Positions 55,988 through 64,000 of a stretch of DNA of 64,000 bases are shown here, in pieces (position 1 is the first letter of the stretch; each line of letters starts with the position of its first letter). Under the pieces are notes generated by a model, which worked only from the letters and a program-made list of their open reading frames with translations, did not search any database and was not told the DNA's origin. The stretch spans positions 1,607,561-1,671,560 of the forward strand of contig NZ_HE997181.1 of assembly GCF_000312425.1 (NCBI RefSeq), in the 5' to 3' direction. This stretch comes from Reyranella massiliensis 521 (GTDB lineage: Bacteria > Pseudomonadota > Alphaproteobacteria > Reyranellales > Reyranellaceae). A program made the translations under genes and the position numbers.

Positions 55988-56065
55988 AACTGTCTCCTAT
56001 GGTTAGCTATGAGGTCCCCAACCGCGAGGCCTCCGGGGTACGCGGGTACGCTACGCCACGCATGC

Positions 56066-59000
56066 TCAACTGCATCCGGTGGTGCCGCCGCAGGTCGTGC
56101 ACTTGAGGCACGTTCCGTTGCGGACCATCGTGAAGTTGCCGCACTCCGGACAGGCATCCCCTTCGTACCCCTTGAGCTTCGCCTCGAAGGCGAGACTCGA
56201 GGGCGAGGAGGTTGCTTCTCCGCGCGTGGCGCCGACGACGGCCGCCTTGGCGATGTGCGCCGAAGCGACGGCTGGGCCGTCCGTCAGTCCGTTGGGCACG
56301 GGGCCGGCCACGACCGCTTCACTGGCGATCGCGACATTGCCGGCCGTCCGGCCATTCAATACGTAAAGGTTGCTGCGCATGTAGCCGACGCTGGCGATGC
56401 GGCTCACCGCGGCGGCAGCCGCTTCGGCGGCATCCGTGCCGGGCAATGGCAGTTCGCCCTGGACTTCGCCGCGGCCGACGCCGTCCGGCCGAAGATCGGC
56501 CTGCTCGACATGCGAGAGGTCGTTGCGCCCGAGGTAGGAGATCGCGAGCTCACGGAAGATGTAGTCGAGCACGGAGGTCGACATCTTGATGGCGTCGTTA
56601 CCTTCGACGAGGCCTGACGGCTCGAAGCGCGTGAAGGTGTAAGCCTCCACGAACTCCTCGAGGGGGACGCCGTACTGCAGGCCGATCGAGATCGCGATGG
56701 CGAAGTTGTTCATCAGGCTGCGGAAAGCCGCGCCTTCCTTGTGCATGTCGACGAAGATCTCGCCGACACGGCCGTCCTCGTACTCGCCGGTGCGCAGGTA
56801 GACCTTGTGCCCGCCGACATTGGCCTTCTGCGTGTAGCCCTTGCGGCGTTGCGGCATCCGTTCGCGGCCGGCGCGGACTTCGCGCTCGACGATGCGCTCC
56901 ACGATCCGCTCGGCAACGATCGGCGCCCGCGCAATCGGCGGCATGTCGGCGAGATCGTCGTTGGCGGCGACATCGTCGCCGAGAACCATGGCGGACAGCG
57001 GCTGCGAGAGCTTCGAGCCATCGCGATAGAGCGCGTTGGCCTTCAATCCGAGCTTCCACGACATCTCATAGGCCTTGCGGCAATCCTCGACCGTAGCTGC
57101 GTTTGGCATGTTGATGGTCTTGGAGATGGCGCCCGATACGAACGGCTGGGCTGCTGCCATCATGCGTATGTGACTCTCCGCAGACAAGCAGCGCTTGCCA
57201 TCTCGTCCACAGGGATTCGCACAATCGAACACAGAAAGATGCTCGCGACGAAGATCGGCAGCGCCTTCGATGCTCATCGTCCCGCAGGCGTGGATGTTCG
57301 CGGCGGCGATATCGCTCTTGGAGAAGCCGAGGCTCGCGAGGATGTCGAGGCTGCTGTCGGCGAGTGCATTGTCGTCGAGACCCAGCACGTCGCGGCAGAA
57401 GGCATCGCCCAAAGTGTAGCGGTTGAAGGCGAAACGGATGTCGAAGGCCGTGGCGATCGCCTGGTCGACCCGCTTCAGCGTCGCCTCGTCGAAGCCGCGC
57501 GCGGCGAGGCTCCGATGATTGATGGCCGGCGCCGTCTCGAGCGAGCCATGGCCCACCGCATGAGCGACGATGCGATCCACGGCTGCCGGGCCGTAGCCCA
57601 AGGTGCGCAGCGCCAGCGGCACCGTCTGATTGATGATCTTGAAGTAGCCGCCGCCAGACAGCTTCTTGAACTTCACGAGCGAGAAGTCAGGCTCGATGCC
57701 GGTGGTGTCGCAATCCATCACCAAGCCGATCGTGCCGGTCGGCGCGATGACGGAGACCTGGGCGTTGCGGAAGCCGTGCTGTTCACCGAGTTCCAGTGCC
57801 CGGTCCCAGGCGTGGCGGGCCGCGGTGACCAGCCGCTCGTCCGGGCAGTTGGCCGCGTCGAGCGCGATGGGCAGGGTGGACAGGGCTTCGTAACCGCCGC
57901 GGGCGCTGTCGGCAGCCCGGCGATGGTTGCGGATGACCCGCAGCATGGCGTCGCGATTGGCGGCGAAGCCCGGGAAGGCGCCCATCAGGCCGGCCATCTC
58001 GGCCGACGTCGCATAGGCAGTGCCGGTCATGATCGCCGTCAGGGCACCGGCAATGGCGCGGCCTTTGGCACTGTCATAGCCCAGGCCCGACGCCATCAGC
58101 AGGGCGCCGAGATTGGCATAGCCCAGGCCGAGCGTGCGGTATTCATAGGAGAGTTCGGCGATCCGGCGCGACGGGTACTGCGCCATCATCACCGAGATTT
58201 CGAGCACAACTGTCCACAGGCGGCTGGCATGCTCGAAAGCGCCGACATCGACCGAGCCGTCTTCCCGGCGGAACCGCATGAGGTTCAGCGAGGCGAGGTT
58301 GCAGGCCGTGTCGTCGAGGAACATGTACTCGGAGCACGGGTTGGAGGCGTTGATGCGCCCCGACTCCGGGCAGGTGTGCCAGTCGTTGATCGTCGTGTCG
58401 TACTGGACGCCGGGGTCGGCCGAGTGCCAGGCGGCTTCGGCGACCTGATCCCAAAGGGCCCGCGCATTGACTGTTCGGGCGACGTTGCCGGTGGTGCGCT
58501 CGGTCAGGGCCCATTGCCGGTCGTCCTCGACGGCCCGCAGGAAGGCGTCGGTCACCCGCACCGAGTTGTTGGCGTTCTGGCCAGAGACCGAGGCATAGGC
58601 CTCCGACTCCCAATCCACGTCGAAGGTCGGGAACTCGATGTGCCGATAACCCTGCCGTGCGAACTGGATGACGCGTTGGATATAGTTTTCCGGCAACTCG
58701 GCCCGCCGGGCAGCAACGATCTCGCGGCGCAGTTGCGGGTTCTGTCGCGGGTCGAAGGCGCCGTCGCCGGCGACACTGCCGTCGAGGCAGGCCTGCATGA
58801 TCGCGTTGAGGTGGCGATTGGCCAGCCGGGAGCCGGCGACCAGCGCGGCCACCTTCTGCTCTTCGAGCATCTTCCAGGCGATGAAGTCTTCAATATCGGG
58901 ATGGTCGATATCGACCGTCACCATCTTGGCGGCGCGCCGGGTCGTGCCGCCCGACTTGATCGCACCGGCCGCGCGGTCGCCGATCTTGAGGAACGACATC

Positions 59001-59761
59001 AGGCCGGACGACTTGCCGCCGCCCGACAGACGTTCGCCATCGGCACGCACCTTGGAGAAGTTGGAGCCGGTGCCGGAGCCGTACTTGAAGAGGCGCGCCT
59101 CGCGGATCCAGAGATCCATGATGCCGCCTTCGCTCACCAGATCGTCGGAGACGCTCTGGATGAAGCAGGCGTGCGGCTGTGGCCGCTCGTAGGCCGAGTC
59201 CGACTGATAAGCCTGGCCATCGCGATGATCGACGTACCAGTGACCCTGGCCGGGGCCGTCGATGCCGTACGCCCAGTGCAGGCCGGTGTTGAACCATTGC
59301 GGCGAGTTGGGTGCGCAGATCTGCGCCGCCAGCATGTAGCAATGTTCGTCGTAGAACGCGCGCGCGTCGTCTTCGCTGTCGAAGTAGCCGCCCTTCCATC
59401 CCCAGTAGGTCCACGCACCGGCCATCCGATGAAAGACCTGCCGGGCGCTCATCTCGCTGCCGTAGCGTTCGGCGGAGGGCAGTTCGGCGAGGGCGGCATC
59501 GTCGGGAATGGAACGCCACAACCACTCCGGCACATCGGCCTCGGCGAAGCGCATCAGGTGTACCGGCACGCCGGCGCGCCGGAAGTACTTTTGCGCCAGC
59601 ACATCGGCTGCGACCTGCGACCACTCGGCGGGCACGTCGACATTCTTGAGCTGGAAGACGATCGATCCGTCGGGATTGCGGATTTCGGAATCGGCAGCAC
59701 GAAACGCCATCCCTTCGAATGGCGATTTTCCTGCTTGCGTATACCGACGCTCAAAGCGCAT
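56066..59761 (-). CDS. nrdJ: Vitamin B12-dependent ribonucleotide reductase NrdJ (1231 aa)
   Basis: A class II reductase making deoxyribonucleotides with adenosylcobalamin. The active-site block NPCSE (Asn474, Cys476, Glu478) followed by [16 protein letters not shown] is clear, as are [32 protein letters not shown] and the [21 protein letters not shown] substrate loop. The C-terminus has a zinc-ribbon-like Cys cluster (CPECG then CLKCTTCG) and ends TTGCS. GGGGGATCG precedes the ATG at 59761. The enzyme needs cobalamin; no B12 riboswitch is seen upstream. Confidence 0.95.
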   Translation of the reverse strand: MRFERRYTQAGKSPFEGMAFRAADSEIRNPDGSIVFQLKNVDVPAEWSQVAADVLAQKYFRRAGVPVHLMRFAEADVPEWLWRSIPDDAALAELPSAERYGSEMSARQVFHRMAGAWTYWGWKGGYFDSEDDARAFYDEHCYMLAAQICAPNSPQWFNTGLHWAYGIDGPGQGHWYVDHRDGQAYQSDSAYERPQPHACFIQSVSDDLVSEGGIMDLWIREARLFKYGSGTGSNFSKVRADGERLSGGGKSSGLMSFLKIGDRAAGAIKSGGTTRRAAKMVTVDIDHPDIEDFIAWKMLEEQKVAALVAGSRLANRHLNAIMQACLDGSVAGDGAFDPRQNPQLRREIVAARRAELPENYIQRVIQFARQGYRHIEFPTFDVDWESEAYASVSGQNANNSVRVTDAFLRAVEDDRQWALTERTTGNVARTVNARALWDQVAEAAWHSADPGVQYDTTINDWHTCPESGRINASNPCSEYMFLDDTACNLASLNLMRFRREDGSVDVGAFEHASRLWTVVLEISVMMAQYPSRRIAELSYEYRTLGLGYANLGALLMASGLGYDSAKGRAIAGALTAIMTGTAYATSAEMAGLMGAFPGFAANRDAMLRVIRNHRRAADSARGGYEALSTLPIALDAANCPDERLVTAARHAWDRALELGEQHGFRNAQVSVIAPTGTIGLVMDCDTTGIEPDFSLVKFKKLSGGGYFKIINQTVPLALRTLGYGPAAVDRIVAHAVGHGSLETAPAINHRSLAARGFDEATLKRVDQAIATAFDIRFAFNRYTLGDAFCRDVLGLDDNALADSSLDILASLGFSKSDIAAANIHACGTMSIEGAADLRREHLSVFDCANPCGRDGKRCLSAESHIRMMAAAQPFVSGAISKTINMPNAATVEDCRKAYEMSWKLGLKANALYRDGSKLSQPLSAMVLGDDVAANDDLADMPPIARAPIVAERIVERIVEREVRAGRERMPQRRKGYTQKANVGGHKVYLRTGEYEDGRVGEIFVDMHKEGAAFRSLMNNFAIAISIGLQYGVPLEEFVEAYTFTRFEPSGLVEGNDAIKMSTSVLDYIFRELAISYLGRNDLSHVEQADLRPDGVGRGEVQGELPLPGTDAAEAAAAAVSRIASVGYMRSNLYVLNGRTAGNVAIASEAVVAGPVPNGLTDGPAVASAHIAKAAVVGATRGEATSSPSSLAFEAKLKGYEGDACPECGNFTMVRNGTCLKCTTCGGTTGCS

Positions 59762-59831
59762 CGACGATCCCCCGTGCCCTAATTTCCCGTCGTCTAGTCC
59801 CTGTCGCGGGCAATGTTCGATCACTCTCGAA

Positions 59832-59878
59832 CACGCACATATGGGCACGCGATGATAGTAAATTACAAAATCTTGTGT
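59832..59878. promoter_or_regulatory. Candidate NrdR box pair upstream of nrdJ
   Basis: On the minus strand ACACAAGATTTTGTAA (59878-59863) matches the NrdR box consensus ACACWATATATWGTGT at 12 of 16 bases as I recall it. A second site 31 bases downstream, TGCCCATATGTGCGTG (59847-59832), shares the C-x-ATAT-x-T core. Spacing of about 31 is usual for NrdR box pairs. They lie 71-117 bp upstream of nrdJ. The nrdR gene is not in the window. The rest of the 303-bp gap is AT-rich and unassigned. Confidence 0.4.
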
Positions 59879-60064
59879 ACGCAACTATATTTTGTAGACC
59901 ACCATGTTGATGGTACTAGATGATGCAAGCGCGCAACAGTCGGCCGAAAAGCGCGATTCGCATGACGACGAACGATGTGAATCATGTGTCGGTCACGTCG
60001 CGTTGCACGCGATGAAGCGCCCGCGTACAAGCGGCGCGGTCACATACGACAACGTGGTTGGTCC

Positions 60065-60415
60065 ATGACTATCGGCACCTGGCTCTTCACCAAGATGCGT
60101 GGCGAACTCGTCGGCACGGATGGCGAAGGCAATCGTTACTATCTCGACAAGCGCACCATTCCTGGTCTGCGGCGCAAGCGCTGGGTGATCTACAACGGCG
60201 TCGCCGAAGCCTCCCGCGTTCCGCCCGATTGGCACGGCTGGCTGCATCACACGACAGATGTCATTCCGCCGGCAGGCGGTCTGCCGCGCAAGCCGTGGCA
60301 GAAGGAGCATGTGCCGAATCTCACCGGCACCGACCAAGCATATCGTCCGCCCGGTCATTCGCTCTCCGATGGCGACAAGCCGAAGCCGCCTTACGAGGCG
60401 TGGCGTCCGGGCTGA
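60065..60415 (+). CDS. NADH:ubiquinone oxidoreductase subunit NDUFA12 family (116 aa)
   Basis: The sequence GTWLFTKMRGELVGTDGEGNRYYLDKR, RKRWVIYNGVAEASRVPPDWHGWLHHTTD and the Pro-rich C-terminal W/P pattern match the NDUFA12/B17.2 accessory subunit of complex I, found in alphaproteobacteria and mitochondria. The subunit stabilises the membrane-peripheral junction. The ATG at 60065 is used. It heads the plus-strand set with mlaD, 27 bp away, the usual alphaproteobacterial order. Confidence 0.9.
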   Translation: MTIGTWLFTKMRGELVGTDGEGNRYYLDKRTIPGLRRKRWVIYNGVAEASRVPPDWHGWLHHTTDVIPPAGGLPRKPWQKEHVPNLTGTDQAYRPPGHSLSDGDKPKPPYEAWRPG

Positions 60416-60441
60416 CCCGGGCGGCAGTGAAGGAGACGAGG

Positions 60442-60891
60442 GTGGGCCGCAATATCGTCGAGACGATCGTAGGCGCGTTGGTCCTCGTGGTGGCCGGCGT
60501 CTTCGTCTTCTATGCCTTTGCAAAGTCGGATCGCAGCGGTCCGGACGGCTACGATGTCGTCGCCCGTTTCGGCCGTATCGACGGATTGAAGCGCGGCGCC
60601 GATGTCACGTTGAGCGGAGTGAAAGTCGGCGCCGTCACCGGCTTCACGCTCGATCCGAAGACCTACCAGGCCGTCGTGCGCCTCGTCGTGTCGTCCAATG
60701 TCAGTCTGCCGTCCGACACCACCGCCAAGATCGTCAGCGAATCTCTGCTGGGCGGGATGGTGGTGGTCCTGGAGCCGGGCAGCGACAAGACGACGATCCG
60801 CGCTGGCGGCGAGATCGCCCACACGCAGGATTCGATCCCGCTCACCGAGTTGATCGCAAAGTTCATGTTCGGAAGCGCAGGGAGCAAATGA
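60442..60891 (+). CDS. mlaD: MCE-domain phospholipid transport protein MlaD (149 aa)
   Basis: An N-terminal membrane helix (RNIVETIVGALVLVVAGVFVFYAF) is followed by one MCE domain (DGYDVVARFGRIDGLKRGADVTLSGVKVGAVTGFTLDPKTYQAVVRLVV). MlaD forms the periplasmic lipid-binding hexamer of the MlaFED complex; the partner genes mlaE and mlaF are about 38 kb away in this window. A GTG at 60442 with AAGGAG upstream is chosen over a GTG at 60427. Its stop overlaps the next start. Confidence 0.9.
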   Translation: MGRNIVETIVGALVLVVAGVFVFYAFAKSDRSGPDGYDVVARFGRIDGLKRGADVTLSGVKVGAVTGFTLDPKTYQAVVRLVVSSNVSLPSDTTAKIVSESLLGGMVVVLEPGSDKTTIRAGGEIAHTQDSIPLTELIAKFMFGSAGSK

Positions 60892-61118
60892 TGAATGCTC
60901 ATGCCCCCAAGGCGCCGCCGGTCTGGCGGCAACCGGACGGCAAGCCGGTCTCGTGCCTCGAAAAGATCAAAGTCCTCAACCAGAACATCCAGGAGATCGA
61001 AACCCTCTGCGCCGATGCGCTGGAGGACGGAGTTCTGATGGGATGCGACGCAAGCCAGATCAAACAGGCGCTTCACGAACTGATCGACGGTCTGGCGCCG
61101 CCGCACGCGAAGAAGTGA
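60888..61118 (+). CDS. Small conserved protein of unknown function (76 aa)
   Basis: The frame begins at an ATG overlapping the mlaD stop (ATGA), or three bases later. It encodes a soluble protein with a helix-rich middle (CLEKIKVLNQNIQEIETLCADALEDGVLMGCDASQIKQALHELIDGL). This helical middle is reminiscent of small conserved proteins of alphaproteobacteria but I cannot name the family. Its stop overlaps the DUF2155 start (GTGA), so the four genes from NDUFA12 to DUF2155 form one tight operon. Confidence 0.7.
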   Translation: MMNAHAPKAPPVWRQPDGKPVSCLEKIKVLNQNIQEIETLCADALEDGVLMGCDASQIKQALHELIDGLAPPHAKK

Positions 61119-61588
61119 GCTTGCGCACCTTTCTCGCGGCAGCCGCGATCGTCGCCGGCATCGCTGCAACGGTTCCGGCTTGGGAGCTTCGAGCGCAGAC
61201 GCCGCCACCGCCGTCGGCGCGTCCCGGCAATGCCAACCTGCGTCCCGTTCCGGACGGGCCGGGCACGCGCTCGGCCGAGCTGCAGGGGCTCGACAAGGTG
61301 ACGGCACGGACCCAGCGCTTCTATGCGCCGGTCGGGAAGGCGACGCGCTTCGGCACCCTGGAGATCAAGGTCGACGATTGCCTGGTCAACGTGCCGGAAG
61401 CGCCGCCCGAGTCCGTCGCCTATCTCACGATCATCGACCACAAGCCCGGCCAGGCGGAAGAGAAGCTGTTCGCGGGCTGGATGTTCGCCTCGACGCCGTC
61501 GCTCTCCGCGCTCGATCACGGTGTCTACGACGTGCGCGTGCTCTCCTGCACGATGGCGCAGGGATCGACACCGCCCAGCTCGCGCTGA
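61115..61588 (+). CDS. DUF2155 family secreted protein (157 aa)
   Basis: A signal peptide (about 1-27, SLRTFLAAAAIVAGIAATVPAWELRAQ) precedes a soluble domain with KVTARTQRFYAPVGKATRFGTLEIKVDDCLV, then EEKLFAGWMFASTPSLSALDHGVYDVRVLSC, which is the DUF2155 pattern with two conserved Cys. Members are periplasmic proteins of unknown function found next to aat in alphaproteobacteria, as here. The GTG start overlaps the preceding stop. The 3' end overlaps the convergent aat gene by 64 bp. Confidence 0.85.
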   Translation: MSLRTFLAAAAIVAGIAATVPAWELRAQTPPPPSARPGNANLRPVPDGPGTRSAELQGLDKVTARTQRFYAPVGKATRFGTLEIKVDDCLVNVPEAPPESVAYLTIIDHKPGQAEEKLFAGWMFASTPSLSALDHGVYDVRVLSCTMAQGSTPPSSR

Positions 61589-62175
61589 AACGTCGCCTTC
61601 TGGTCGATCGCCTCGGCCAGCCGCCGCTTGAAGTCGTCGCGCGGGATCTCGATCGCACCGAAGCTGCGCAGATGCTCGGTCATGAACTGGCAGTCGAGCA
61701 GGCGGAAGCCGCCCACGATCAGCCGGGCCACGAGATGGACCAGCGCGACCTTCGAGGCGTCGCGCTGGCGCGAGAACATGCTTTCGCCGAAGAAGGCTGC
61801 GCCCACCGCTACACCGTAGAGCCCGCCGACCAGCTTGCCGTCGACACTGCACTCCACGCTGTGGGCATGGCCGCGGCGATGGAGCTCGGTATAGAGCTCG
61901 ACAATCGGTTCGTTGATCCAGCTCTCGGGGTGGCCCGGTCTTGGCTCGGCGCAGGCCCGGACCGTCTCCGCGAAGGCCGTATCGGCGCTGACCGCGAAAT
62001 GGCCGGCGCGGACGGTGCGGGCGAGGCGGTGCGGCAGGTGGAAGCCGTCGAGCGGCAACACTGCGCGGAGCCGCGGGTCGAGCCAGTAGAGCTTGGGGTC
62101 GTCGCGGCGCTCTCCCATGGGAAAGACGCCAATCCGGTAGGCCTGGAGCAGGAGGTCGGGCGTGATCTCCAGCAT
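61525..62175 (-). CDS. aat: Leucyl/phenylalanyl-tRNA-protein transferase Aat (216 aa)
   Basis: It adds Leu or Phe from tRNA to N-terminal Lys or Arg, making proteins N-degron substrates for the ClpS-ClpA system also found in this window. Hallmarks are ITPDLLLQAYRIGVFPMGE at the start, WLDPRLRAVLPLDGFHLPHRLARTVRAG, SWINEPIVELYTELHRRGHAHSVECSVDGKLVGGLYGVAVGAAFFGESMFSR and RLLDCQFMTEHLRSFGA. It is transcribed after accC with a 7-bp gap. Confidence 0.95.
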   Translation of the reverse strand: MLEITPDLLLQAYRIGVFPMGERRDDPKLYWLDPRLRAVLPLDGFHLPHRLARTVRAGHFAVSADTAFAETVRACAEPRPGHPESWINEPIVELYTELHRRGHAHSVECSVDGKLVGGLYGVAVGAAFFGESMFSRQRDASKVALVHLVARLIVGGFRLLDCQFMTEHLRSFGAIEIPRDDFKRRLAEAIDQKATFQRELGGVDPCAIVQESTRTS

Positions 62176-62182
62176 GCCGCCG

Positions 62183-63526
<1,344 letters not shown>

Positions 63527-63540
63527 CCGTCCGGGCGTCC

Positions 63541-63996
63541 TTACTCGACGACCATCAGCGGTTCACCGAACTCCACGGGCTGGGCGTTCTCGACCAGGAC
63601 CTGCGTCACCGTGCCGGCCTTGGGCGCCTTGATGGGATTGAAGGTCTTCATCGCCTCGATGATCAACAGCGTCTGGCCGGCCGTCACCTTGTCGCCGATG
63701 GCGACGAAGTTGGGCTTGCCCGGTTCGGGTGCCAGATAGGCCGTGCCGACCATCGGGGATTTCACGGCACCGGGATGCTTGGCGATATCTGCGGCACCGG
63801 CGGCTGTCGGGGCAACCGCCGCGGCGGCGAGGGGGGCGGCCATGGCGACCGGAGCCGCAGCGGCCATCGTCACGGCCGGCCGGGCGACACGGATGCGGCG
63901 CTCGCCGTCGGCCAGCTCGATCTCGCCGAGATGGGTTTCCTCCAGGATCTCCGCCAGCTTGCGGACGAACTCGGTATCCATCTCGAATTTTGCCAT
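63541..63996 (-). CDS. accB: Biotin carboxyl carrier protein AccB (151 aa)
   Basis: The C-terminal biotinyl domain has the modified Lys in IIEAMKTFNPIKAP. An Ala/Pro-rich linker joins it to the N-terminal helical part (VRKLAEILEETHLGEIELADGERRIRVARP). It carries biotin between AccC and the carboxyltransferase in the first step of fatty-acid synthesis. The ATG lies 4 bases from the window end, so the gene is complete. Confidence 0.96.
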   Translation of the reverse strand: MAKFEMDTEFVRKLAEILEETHLGEIELADGERRIRVARPAVTMAAAAPVAMAAPLAAAAVAPTAAGAADIAKHPGAVKSPMVGTAYLAPEPGKPNFVAIGDKVTAGQTLLIIEAMKTFNPIKAPKAGTVTQVLVENAQPVEFGEPLMVVE

Positions 63997-64000
63997 GGAG

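Noticed and set aside
56741..59782. Very long open frame on the plus strand (about 1013 codons) opposite nrdJ
   Set aside because: Antisense to a full-length, motif-complete reductase; composition is His/Gly/Arg-rich with no recognisable domain.
59762..60064. Cobalamin riboswitch upstream of nrdJ
   Set aside because: No B12-box-like sequence or large folded leader is visible; the region is AT-rich with NrdR-like sites instead.

Overview
The window is 64 kb of GC-rich, gene-dense bacterial chromosome with no tRNA, rRNA, insertion sequence, prophage or CRISPR array that I could see. Gene content and order point to an alphaproteobacterium of the Rhodospirillales/Reyranella kind: an NDUFA12-type complex I subunit, DUF2794 and DUF2155 proteins, a SPOR-tailed D,D-carboxypeptidase, the clpS-clpA pair, a B12-dependent ribonucleotide reductase, split mla genes and Bug-type solute-binding proteins. 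The genus cannot be fixed from the sequence alone.

Layout. 0-12 kb is accessory: the end of an ABC-F ATPase, an AraC regulator, two SnoaL/NTF2-like proteins, a coiled-coil membrane protein, a Tat-exported beta-carbonic anhydrase, a LysR/Bug divergent pair, an ArsR-AHSA1 operon, a YbaY-META fusion, an Spx/ArsC-like protein and small lipoproteins. 12-16 kb carries a YfgM-like protein, bamB and der. 16-25 kb, mostly minus strand, is a housekeeping series: dnaB-alr-mlaE-mlaF-methyltransferase-radA-cvpA-purF-SDR. 25-30 kb holds a cyclopropane-fatty-acid synthase and an iron-type ABC binding protein and permease, lying between dnaB and the rpsF-rpsR-rplI operon. 31-36 kb is fatty-acid synthesis (fabD-fabG-acpP-fabF), then mltG and a membrane J-domain protein. 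36-40 kb makes sugar nucleotides (galU, ugd, phosphomannomutase). 40-46 kb has the carboxypeptidase, clpS-clpA and a 57-codon membrane protein overlapping clpA. 46-49 kb is an IclR-MaoC-CaiB-Bug catabolic operon. 49-56 kb has an acyltransferase-like gene and a TetR-MFP-RND efflux operon. 56-60 kb is nrdJ, and the last 4 kb are ndufa12-mlaD-(76 aa)-DUF2155 facing aat-accC-accB.

Non-coding structure adds information. A strong intrinsic terminator follows rplI. The rpsF leader is highly folded and sits under a clear promoter. Candidate operators precede the ArsR, IclR, TetR, iron-binding-protein and nrdJ genes. Between nrdJ and the TetR gene lies an 18-residue lysine/alanine repeat peptide with a strong ribosome binding site, followed by four hairpins, the last of which is an intrinsic terminator. 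I consider this the most unusual locus in the window. Most other genes belong to well-known families.
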